A stretch of 64,000 nucleotides of DNA, taken from assembly GCF_947495825.1 (NCBI RefSeq), contig NZ_CANMAH010000002.1, forward strand, positions 124,001-188,000. Direction: 5' to 3'. This DNA comes from an uncultured Psychrobacter sp. GTDB lineage: Bacteria; Pseudomonadota; Gammaproteobacteria; Pseudomonadales; Moraxellaceae. Position numbers and translations under genes: made by a program. Numbering within the stretch: position 1 is the stretch's first letter; each line of letters starts with the position of its first letter. Shown piece after piece: positions 19,246 through 26,633 of the stretch. The notes under the pieces were generated by a model that saw only the letters and a program-made list of their open reading frames with translations, was not told where the DNA came from and did not search any database.

Positions 19246-20244
19246 TTAAACGCCGCCCATATTGAACAACCATAAAGCGACTCCGATAATAATGATGACA
19301 ATAAATACCCAAATGAACCAGCTACCGCTTGGTTTTTTCTCCGGCTGACCTGTATTAGCTGGATTGTTGATAGCTTGATCCATTGCATTATTGCCTTCAG
19401 TACCCAAATCGCGCCCTTGTCCTAGATTGGCAGTACCAGAGAACTGAGCTGCGGCGGCTTGCTTGGCACGTAGTACATCTGGATCTGCTTCTTCTTGTAA
19501 GGTAGTTTTAGTTGTCTTATCATGCTCTGGAGCGACATCTGGCTTTGGATGTGCAGTTGGCTGTTTTGCTACTGGCTCATCTACTGTCGGTTCGCGGTTT
19601 AGTGTCTCTTTAGACTTATCATTAGACATTACTGTCTCCTTAGCTGCGGCCGTACTTGGCGCTGAAGTTGGTTGAGTCGTAGGTTCTGTTACAGTATTAG
19701 TTGGCATATCTTTTGTTTCGCTAACGGTAGATGAAAGCACTTCTGTAACTATGGTATCTTTGACCACTGGCTCATCAGCCGTCTCATCTACTCTGCTTTC
19801 AGTCGGTATGCTGTCTTTGTTGTCTACCGCCATACTTTGTTCGGTAGCAGGTTCGACTGGTGCAGCCGCTACCGACGTAACCGAATCAGTACTTACATGC
19901 GGCGTGGCAACCTTAAAGACAAAACTTGCAAAACCAACCGTATCATCTACATTGAGATGGGTAGACTTGTTGCTCTCTATGCGCTCATCATTGATAAATG
20001 TACCGTTTGATGAGTCCAAATCTTTGATATACAAATCCCCATTTAAGACACTAAGTAACGCATGATTGCGCGATACTGCCTTACTACCCAGTACGACATC
20101 GTTGTCGTTACCGCGTCCGATAGACAAGCTGTCATCAATCGTTAGCGTTAAATTGCCAAGCGCTTCTGTCATTGCATTTAACTGCCAAGTTGTCGTCTCT
20201 TCTTTACTCTTTAACACGTTATTGTCATCTAAATTGTTTGTCAT
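19246..20244 (-). CDS. FHA-domain protein with C-terminal membrane anchor
   Basis: FHA domains bind phosphothreonine peptides. Residues 30-105 show the full signature: R44 in SIGRGNDNDVVL, S58 in AVSRNH and N80 in DLDSSNGTFIN. A long linker (about 110-300) rich in Thr, Pro, Ala, Val and acidic residues follows. The last 27 residues form one hydrophobic helix starting at SWFIWVFIV and ending LFNMGGV, so the protein is tail-anchored with the FHA domain in the cytoplasm. No Ser/Thr kinase, phosphatase or type VI secretion gene lies nearby. Its partner and role are unknown. It lies downstream of the DUF3298 gene on the same strand, 64 bp apart. Confidence 0.85.
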   Translation of the reverse strand: MTNNLDDNNVLKSKEETTTWQLNAMTEALGNLTLTIDDSLSIGRGNDNDVVLGSKAVSRNHALLSVLNGDLYIKDLDSSNGTFINDERIESNKSTHLNVDDTVGFASFVFKVATPHVSTDSVTSVAAAPVEPATEQSMAVDNKDSIPTESRVDETADEPVVKDTIVTEVLSSTVSETKDMPTNTVTEPTTQPTSAPSTAAAKETVMSNDKSKETLNREPTVDEPVAKQPTAHPKPDVAPEHDKTTKTTLQEEADPDVLRAKQAAAAQFSGTANLGQGRDLGTEGNNAMDQAINNPANTGQPEKKPSGSWFIWVFIVIIIIGVALWLFNMGGV

Positions 20245-20308
20245 CTTGCGTCTCCTTATTATAAATTTTGAAAATATGACTAAATACTATCTTTAGTCAC
20301 ACCTTAAG

Positions 20309-21181
20309 TTATTGTCTATAGTTATTTTGCTGTGGAATAAAATAAGGCTTAATAATAGTGTTTAGCTTATCATACGGAATACTCAGTACCGGCATACCGT
20401 AAGCATAAGGCCCAATAGAGTAATGCTGATAACGAATATCAATGCCTTTATCAGTCAAGGTTATGTTGTCACTTAAACTAAACGGCCAGCTTTGCTCATA
20501 ATCATGATCGTCGCTAGCAACCGTATCGACCCACTCCCTATAAGCATCATACGCCAACGCTTCAAAATCCGACTTTTTACCCTTTTGCAACATATCTGCT
20601 AGCTGCACCTGCTGCTTCGTTGCAGAATCAAATATGAGATATTCGCTATACGGCATTCCATGAGCCCCACCTGTAAATACATAGGAATTTATCTCAAATA
20701 ATTCAAAGCTATCTACATGTCCTAGATATTTAGGCTCTATCGTTAAATGATAAATAAAAACACTATCTTCAGGCAAATCAGCAAATTGTGAGGCTGCAAA
20801 GTCGTCAATAGCCGCTTCAACATCGGCTTGATTGCTTTTATTTTTGATAGATGCTGACTCAGACAATTTACTGTTTACAACTAGATTGTTAATCCGTCCA
20901 TTGACTACCCCATTTATCCAGTCGTGATTGGTTTTTAGATATTTGATCTCAATTGTTGGACAGTTTTTACGTTCGATACAGCGTTCTTGTAAGTGTTTTG
21001 GCAAATTATAATCAAGATATTCTGTCGCACTAACCAGAGTAGTCGCATTGGCAGATACGCTAAAAGCACTTAATAAGACAGCAACACTTAAGGTAGTAAG
21101 CGGATTTATGCCATTGTTTTTATTAGTATTCTGCTTATGTGGTAAATGATTTATCGCATAAAACTGAGTCATTATCGACAT
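20309..21181 (-). CDS. Exported DUF3298 (RsiV/PdaC-like) protein
   Basis: The start is chosen at ATG 21181 because AGAGGA lies just upstream; an ATG at 21208 would add nine residues without a ribosome site. A signal peptide with core LSVAVLLSAFSVSANA predicts export to the periplasm. The mature part resembles DUF4163-DUF3298 proteins, the fold of the RsiV extracellular domain and PdaC. The YVFTGGAHGMPYSEYLIFD segment matches the family's GGAHG motif. Some family members bind lysozyme or act on peptidoglycan, but residues for either role cannot be assigned here. It precedes the FHA gene on the same strand. Confidence 0.8.
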   Translation of the reverse strand: MSIMTQFYAINHLPHKQNTNKNNGINPLTTLSVAVLLSAFSVSANATTLVSATEYLDYNLPKHLQERCIERKNCPTIEIKYLKTNHDWINGVVNGRINNLVVNSKLSESASIKNKSNQADVEAAIDDFAASQFADLPEDSVFIYHLTIEPKYLGHVDSFELFEINSYVFTGGAHGMPYSEYLIFDSATKQQVQLADMLQKGKKSDFEALAYDAYREWVDTVASDDHDYEQSWPFSLSDNITLTDKGIDIRYQHYSIGPYAYGMPVLSIPYDKLNTIIKPYFIPQQNNYRQ

Positions 21182-21312
21182 ATATCCTCTTCGATTAATA
21201 GACGACATTTATAGATATTCTACCGTAATCATCATTTGTTATTGTAGGAACACTGTTTTAGCGATTAGTTTTGGCAGTATGGTTTGCTATCTTTAATAAA
21301 CCATACAAACAA

Positions 21313-21337
21313 AAAAGACACGGCCAGCGTGTCTTTT
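21313..21337 (-). terminator. Rho-independent terminator of prfC
   Basis: AAAAGACACG (21313-21322) pairs with CGTGTCTTTT (21328-21337) across a 5-nt loop, with further T residues on the minus strand, about 46 bp after the prfC stop. Confidence 0.88.
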
Positions 21338-21382
21338 AAAATAGATTATCGGACTAAATATTGACTTTTAGCATCGTTGATC

Positions 21383-23005
21383 TTAGTGCTCGCGCGTATT
21401 GCTAAAGGTCACTTCTGGATAGCGATCTTGCATCAGCTGTAAATTAACACGTGATGGTGCCAAATATGTCAAATAGCCACCGCCATCTATCGACAACTGG
21501 TCATGCGCTTTTTTCTTAAATTTCGCTAGCGCTACTTCATCGTCACAGTGAATCCAGCGTACTGTGGCGATGGAGACTGGTTCAAAAGTACACTGCACTT
21601 TATACTCTTCTTTTAGTCGATGCGCGACCACTTCAAACTGGAGCACACCCACAGCACCCAAGATTAAATCGTTATTAATCTGCGGCATAAATACCTGCGT
21701 CGCACCTTCTTCGCTAAGCTGCTGCAAACCCTTTTGTAAGGCTTTGGATTTTAGTGGGTCTTTTAGCACCACGCGACGAAACAATTCGGGCGCAAAATGC
21801 GGAATACCAGTAAAGTTCAGCGCCTCTCCTTCGGTAAAGCTATCGCCGATAGAGATTGTGCCATGATTATGCAAGCCGATGATATCACCCGGATACGCCT
21901 CTTCTAATGCTTCACGGTCACCTGCTAAAAAGGTTAAGGCGTCAGCAATGCGTACATCTTTACCCAGACGCACATGCTTCATCTTCATGCCCTTCTCGTA
22001 CTTACCTGAGCAGACCCGTAAAAACGCAATGCGGTCACGATGACGTGGATCCATATTGGCTTGGATTTTAAAAACAAAGCCGCTAAAGTCGGTTTCGGTC
22101 GCTGCCACTTCGCGCTCATTGGTCGGATGCGCTTGGGGTGGCGGCGCGTACTGGACTAAGGTATCAAGTACCATATTGACCCCAAAGTTACCTAGCGCTG
22201 TACCGAATAATACTGGTGTCATCTCGCCTGCCAAGAACTCTTCAACACTAAAGTCTTCTAGCGCCATTTGCACCAGCTCAAGCGACTCCTCAAAAGAGGC
22301 AAACATCAGCTCGCCCAAGCGCTCACGTATATCAGGATAGTCATAACCATCCCGCGTTTCAGCGACGCTCATATCGCCGCCATGGCCTTTTTCATAAAGA
22401 TAGGTCTTGTTTTCAGTTAAGTGATATACCCCAACGAAATCTTGACCCATACCGATAGGCCACGTCACAGGTACACACTTGATCTTTAGTACGCTTTCAA
22501 TCTCGCTGAGTAGATCAAGGGGCTCACGAATCTGACGATCCAGCTTATTGACAAACGATATAATCGGCGTATCGCGCATCCGGCAAACTTCCATCAGCTT
22601 GATGGTACGCTCCTCGACACCCTTAGCGCCATCGACCATCATCAGCGCACTATCGACAGCGGTCAAGGTACGGTAAGTATCCTCTGAGAAGTCCGCGTGA
22701 CCTGGGGTATCTAGTAAATTGACCATATGATCTTTGTAAGGGAACTGCATGACTGAGGTAGTAATAGAGATACCGCGCTCTTGTTCCATACTCATCCAAT
22801 CAGAGGTTGCATGACGGTCGGTTTTGCGGCCTTTAACTTCGCCCACCACCTGAATCGCTTGACCCCACAACAGTAGCTTTTCGGTCATAGTAGTCTTACC
22901 CGCATCAGGATGCGAGATGATAGCAAAGGTGCGGCGTTTAGCGACTTCACGAGCAAGCTTAGCGGGAGATAACTTGGTTGCTGAAGGTTTAGAATCTGCG
23001 CTCAT
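21383..23005 (-). CDS. prfC: Peptide chain release factor 3
   Basis: RF3 is the GTPase that recycles RF1 and RF2 from the ribosome after peptide release. The 540-residue protein has the translation-factor G motifs [30 protein letters not shown] and [14 protein letters not shown]. The segment [19 protein letters not shown] separates RF3 from EF-G. The C-terminal domain ends with [15 protein letters not shown]. Length is slightly above E. coli RF3 (529). It has its own terminator and no obvious operon partner. Confidence 0.96.
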   Translation of the reverse strand: MSADSKPSATKLSPAKLAREVAKRRTFAIISHPDAGKTTMTEKLLLWGQAIQVVGEVKGRKTDRHATSDWMSMEQERGISITTSVMQFPYKDHMVNLLDTPGHADFSEDTYRTLTAVDSALMMVDGAKGVEERTIKLMEVCRMRDTPIISFVNKLDRQIREPLDLLSEIESVLKIKCVPVTWPIGMGQDFVGVYHLTENKTYLYEKGHGGDMSVAETRDGYDYPDIRERLGELMFASFEESLELVQMALEDFSVEEFLAGEMTPVLFGTALGNFGVNMVLDTLVQYAPPPQAHPTNEREVAATETDFSGFVFKIQANMDPRHRDRIAFLRVCSGKYEKGMKMKHVRLGKDVRIADALTFLAGDREALEEAYPGDIIGLHNHGTISIGDSFTEGEALNFTGIPHFAPELFRRVVLKDPLKSKALQKGLQQLSEEGATQVFMPQINNDLILGAVGVLQFEVVAHRLKEEYKVQCTFEPVSIATVRWIHCDDEVALAKFKKKAHDQLSIDGGGYLTYLAPSRVNLQLMQDRYPEVTFSNTREH

Positions 23006-23353
23006 AATGAATAACTTATCGTTAAATTTTGGAAAGGAAAAACAGAAGATAATAAAGATAGAGGTGATAATTTGGTGCGCTTATTGTAGCCGATTTATAG
23101 TTTGGATGCTATTTTTGCTTAAAGCCGCTTGAGGCTCTGAAACAATATATATACTTATAATATATAACTTAATACTGTCTCGATAATAGTTATTTGCTAT
23201 TATTTTAAAAATACAAAATATAAAACTTAATATAGATGTTAAATCTAGATATTGAACATAGCTATTAAAGTGAACATAGCTATTAAAGATAGTTATGAAA
23301 CACAGTTACTTTAATTATATTTAGCCAACATCAATATTTATAAGGGAATAATT
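23006..23353. other. 348-bp AT-rich divergent intergenic region
   Basis: No gene is seen between prfC and the MBL-rhodanese gene. The notable content is an 18-bp perfect tandem duplication (23253-23288) close to the downstream gene. The region is very AT-rich, with runs such as TATATACTTATAATATATAA around 23146-23165 that would suit promoters in either direction. Confidence 0.5.
23253..23288 (+). repeat. 18-bp perfect tandem duplication
   Basis: TGAACATAGCTATTAAAG occurs at 23253-23270 and again directly at 23271-23288. It lies 66 bp upstream of the ATG of the MBL-rhodanese gene and contains the short palindrome ATAGCTAT. Confidence 0.92.
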
Positions 23354-24706
23354 ATGCTACTTGAGAAAATCAAGACCCTAGGGCTCTCGCACTTATCTTA
23401 TCTGGTCGGCTCAGACGGAAAAGCAGCAGTCATCGACCCTCGCCGCGACTGTGACATTTATGTCGAAAAGGCGCGTGCTGCTGGGCTTAAAATTACCCAT
23501 ATCTTTGAAACACACCGCAATGAAGACTTGGTTTCTGGTGCACCAATTTTAGCAGAATTGACTGGTGCGACAGTATTGCATGGGCCAAACCCTGAAAAAC
23601 CTATCGCTTATGCTCAAACAACCCATGAGAACGACTGCTTCGCTATCGGTCAGCTTGAGATTCGCGTCTTAGAGACACCTGGTCATACTGATGATCATAT
23701 TAGCTTTGCATTATTTGATACCGCCTATCCAGAAAAGGCTGTCGGGGTTTTTACTGGTGATGCGCTATTCGTGGGCGATGTTGGACGTACGGACTTTTAT
23801 CCCAATCGCCGTAAGGAAGTGGCAGGTCTACTCTATGACTCATTGCAAAAGATCTTAGCGCTTGGCGATCAAGCCATCATTTATCCTGCTCATGGGGCTG
23901 GATCAGTATGCGGCTCAGGTATGGCTGCGCGCGAGTTCTCAAGTATTGGCCATGAAAGATTAAATAACCCGCGCCTGCAGATTGAGAGCCGTGAAGAATT
24001 TATCGATGTCAAAATCAACGAAAACCACTATCAACCGCCTTATTTTCGTTTGATGGAGCGCCTCAATATGGAAGGCGGTGATGCCGCGCCGCGCGTTATG
24101 CGTCCACGTAATCTATCGCTTGATGAGCTTAAAAATTGTGACGCGGATCATCTCATCGATATTCGAGAACCGATGGCTTATGCTGCCGGTCATCTGCCTG
24201 GTGCTATGAGCCTGCCGGTGGGGATGATCTCTGCTTTTGCTGGTTGGTTTATCTCTGAAGAAGAGAGCATCGCCCTAGTTGCATCTAATGAAGAGCAGCT
24301 CGCTACCGCTATGGAACATCTGGTACGCATTGCTCTTGATAATGTAAAGGGCGGTTATGTTGGTGTTATCCCTGCTGCGGCTGGGGGCGAGAAGATGCAG
24401 TCAACACCTATGATCGATACCGCTGAGGTTGAAGAAAGGCTTAACGCTAACACAGACAACTGGACACTACTTGACGTTCGTGATGCTGATGAAAGAGCAG
24501 ATGCTGCCATCGAGCAATCACAGCATATCTACGTCGGTCATCTCAATGAGGAGTGGCGTAAACTTGATAAAGACCAGCACTATACTTTAATGTGTGCCAG
24601 CGGCGCACGGGCTACGGTTGCAGCAGGCTGGCTTGCAAGTCAAGGGTTTAAGAATCTCGATATTTACCTAGGCTCAATGGGTGCGTGGCAACAAGCACAC
24701 AACTAG
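23354..24706 (+). CDS. MBL-fold hydrolase fused to two rhodanese domains (persulfide dioxygenase/sulfurtransferase-like)
   Basis: Residues 1-225 form a metallo-beta-lactamase fold domain of the ETHE1/glyoxalase II type. The usual HxHxDH motif reads THRNEDLVSG (H54 to L59). H111 (TPGHTDDH), D136 (TGDALF) and H180 (YPAHGAGS) are kept. Rhodanese-like domain 1 (about 255-350; LIDIREPMAYAAGHLPGA) has Ala-Ser where the catalytic Cys would be (IALVASNEE). Domain 2 (about 365-450) has an active-site-like Cys in LMCASGARA. The layout recalls CstB/ETHE1-type enzymes that oxidise or transfer persulfide sulfur. AAGGGA precedes the ATG. No CstR-like regulator or sulfide:quinone reductase gene is nearby. 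Confidence 0.85.
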   Translation: MLLEKIKTLGLSHLSYLVGSDGKAAVIDPRRDCDIYVEKARAAGLKITHIFETHRNEDLVSGAPILAELTGATVLHGPNPEKPIAYAQTTHENDCFAIGQLEIRVLETPGHTDDHISFALFDTAYPEKAVGVFTGDALFVGDVGRTDFYPNRRKEVAGLLYDSLQKILALGDQAIIYPAHGAGSVCGSGMAAREFSSIGHERLNNPRLQIESREEFIDVKINENHYQPPYFRLMERLNMEGGDAAPRVMRPRNLSLDELKNCDADHLIDIREPMAYAAGHLPGAMSLPVGMISAFAGWFISEEESIALVASNEEQLATAMEHLVRIALDNVKGGYVGVIPAAAGGEKMQSTPMIDTAEVEERLNANTDNWTLLDVRDADERADAAIEQSQHIYVGHLNEEWRKLDKDQHYTLMCASGARATVAAGWLASQGFKNLDIYLGSMGAWQQAHN

Positions 24707-24780
24707 GATAATATTTAATAATCTGTAATTAATAACCAAGGCTTATATAAGCTCTAAAGCAATCATTAATAGTACAGATA

Positions 24781-25701
24781 TTAATAGTAGCGTCTGATTT
24801 GATTTTCTAAAAAGTCAGCCGCTACCTCATTGACTAAAGTACAATCAACTACCCCGCGAATGCTGTTTTCGTTAGGACGCGGAGCATTACTATCTATATA
24901 GTCGGCTTCATAAACACGGTCGTCATAATCGACAGCTCTGAATATATATTCTGGTTCATTGTCAAAGGCAAAATATCTGATCTGCGCAGTTTTTAGTTGA
25001 TTGTTGATACCGGTATTTGAGCGAGTGGTACTAAAATTTCGATTATCGCTAAAACGATTTTCGCTCATATCAACCCAGTCATCGATGTTGTCATAACGGG
25101 TTCTGTTTTTATCATTGAAAACAAAGAACGATCGATCACTCGTTGTCACAGGGATATAACATACGGAACCTATCGGAAATTCTACGTTTAGGGGAATGTT
25201 TGGATAATTATTTAAATCGGTGAGAATCCCTCGGCTACTAGCCAAATTATTGCCAAGACTATAACTACCAGCGCTGACTCCAGACAGATCTAGTGTTCTA
25301 TAAGTGGTTTCATAATTAAAACTATTACTACTATTCAACTCATAAATTGGCTGTCTGATAGTACGTCCATTGACCTTAATATAACGATCTTCAAGCGTGC
25401 CCTCAAAGTTGTTTGATAACACTATCGATCGTTCCAAGTCATTAATATTTTGCGCATTAAAACTTCCTATAATGTTGGTTACATCAATATCACGCTCGCC
25501 CTCACTATACTCGGTATCAATACGTGCCACAGCTTCTCTACCAGTCTGACGATCAATGCCTTTATCAAAACTTGTCAGTGTCAGCTCATCGTTGTTGCCT
25601 GAACCAAAAATGCCATTGTCTTCTTCGTTACAACCAGTAAGCCCAATCGCTAATAAACTAAGAACAAGCGGTGCAAAGAGTCGTTTATATGTTTTTTTCA
25701 T
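24781..25701 (-). CDS. Predicted lipoprotein of unknown function
   Basis: The N-terminus is a lipoprotein signal: MKKTYKRLF, a hydrophobic core and the lipobox LTGC with C24 as lipidated residue. The residue after Cys is Asn, compatible with outer-membrane sorting. The mature 280 residues are rich in Asn, Asp, Arg and Tyr with alternating polar and hydrophobic residues, suggesting mainly beta structure. Two further cysteines (in SVCYIPV and VVDCTLV) could form a disulfide. I do not recognise a family. It is convergent with the MBL-rhodanese gene. Confidence 0.75.
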   Translation of the reverse strand: MKKTYKRLFAPLVLSLLAIGLTGCNEEDNGIFGSGNNDELTLTSFDKGIDRQTGREAVARIDTEYSEGERDIDVTNIIGSFNAQNINDLERSIVLSNNFEGTLEDRYIKVNGRTIRQPIYELNSSNSFNYETTYRTLDLSGVSAGSYSLGNNLASSRGILTDLNNYPNIPLNVEFPIGSVCYIPVTTSDRSFFVFNDKNRTRYDNIDDWVDMSENRFSDNRNFSTTRSNTGINNQLKTAQIRYFAFDNEPEYIFRAVDYDDRVYEADYIDSNAPRPNENSIRGVVDCTLVNEVAADFLENQIRRYY

Positions 25702-26018
25702 CGCTAGGCATCCTTATTCGTCAGTCATGAAACGTTATTAAATACTATTTTACTAAATGTGCTATTTCACTAAATGTATAGTGAGTGGCTCCCACCTAAT
25801 CGATCCTCATTTAACAGCTACTATTAGCTTACACTAATCACCAAGCTGCGACCACATGAAGCGAGTACTTTACTTACTAACCTAAAAGACTTACTTACAA
25901 ATTGATAGTATAGGTTTACCACCGCTATATAGAGTCGTGTTAGAGATTTGCTATGCTGGACAAGTTGTATAGCTGTTACGATACATTTACTATAAAAACC
26001 AAGGGAAAAAGGACAATT
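25702..26018 (+). other. 317-bp divergent intergenic region upstream of ohr
   Basis: No gene is seen. A candidate ohr promoter lies at 25902-25931. An in-frame upstream ATG at 25953 is unlikely to be the ohr start because it has no ribosome site. No OhrR-type regulator gene is in the neighbourhood. Confidence 0.45.
25902..25931 (+). promoter_or_regulatory. Candidate ohr promoter
   Basis: TTGATA (25902-25907) and TATATA (25926-25931) are 18 bp apart, about 88 bp before the chosen ATG. Confidence 0.4.
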
Positions 26019-26435
26019 ATGAAAACTCTATATTCTACCAAAGCAACCGTTACTGGCGGCCGTATGGGTACAGCCAAGCTCAGCGATAGCGATCTTGAAA
26101 TAAATATGGCGCCTCCTGGCGGTAATAAAGAAGGCAATAATCCTGAGCAACTACTGGCAATGGGCTATGCTGCCTGTTTTGACAGTGCTCTAGGGGTAGT
26201 CAAAAAGATGGAAGAAGCGAGCTTTTCTTCAACGACTCAAACCTCAGTAGACTTATTACAAGGCGACAATCACGACTATAAACTGGCAGTTAAGATCCAT
26301 GTTATCGCTGATAGTACTGACTTATCCGCTGATGAGATTCAAAAGCTGGTGCAAAAGGCCAATGAAGTCTGCCCTTACTCAAAAGCTACCAAAGGTAATA
26401 TCGACATCGAAGTGACATCAGAAGTAAAAAGCTAA
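26019..26435 (+). CDS. ohr: Organic hydroperoxide resistance protein (Ohr/OsmC family)
   Basis: Ohr reduces organic and fatty-acid hydroperoxides with lipoylated or other dithiol reductants in the cytoplasm. The start is ATG 26019, preceded by AAGGA. The 138-residue product has family length and both reactive cysteines: one in GYAACFDSAL and one in EVCPYSKAT. The N-terminal TLYSTKATVTGGRMGTAKLS is typical of Ohr rather than OsmC. The substrate pocket residues cannot be judged further by eye. A terminator follows. Confidence 0.92.
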   Translation: MKTLYSTKATVTGGRMGTAKLSDSDLEINMAPPGGNKEGNNPEQLLAMGYAACFDSALGVVKKMEEASFSSTTQTSVDLLQGDNHDYKLAVKIHVIADSTDLSADEIQKLVQKANEVCPYSKATKGNIDIEVTSEVKS

Positions 26436-26472
26436 GCCGTATTATGAGTTGATAAACGGATCTGTTATTACC

Positions 26473-26495
26473 AAAGCCCAGCAAGTCTGGGCTTT
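26473..26495 (+). terminator. Terminator of ohr
   Basis: AAAGCCCAG (26473-26481) and CTGGGCTTT (26487-26495) form a perfect 9-bp stem with a 5-nt loop. The T run after it is short, so efficiency is uncertain. Confidence 0.75.
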
Positions 26496-26558
26496 GTTGC
26501 CTGTAACCTTTATAGTTAAATAATCCTTATAGTCATATACATTTTAACTTTTAAGCCA

Positions 26559-26588
26559 TTCGGCACGCGCTGATTTTATCGTTATAAT
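26559..26588 (+). promoter_or_regulatory. Candidate polA promoter
   Basis: A perfect TATAAT (26583-26588) lies about 45 bp before the polA start. The best -35 candidate, TTCGGC at 26559-26564 with 18-bp spacing, is weak. Confidence 0.35.
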
Positions 26589-26633
26589 GGTTGATATTTT
26601 TTGATTTTATCCAATAGCTGATAAGTGACCTCT

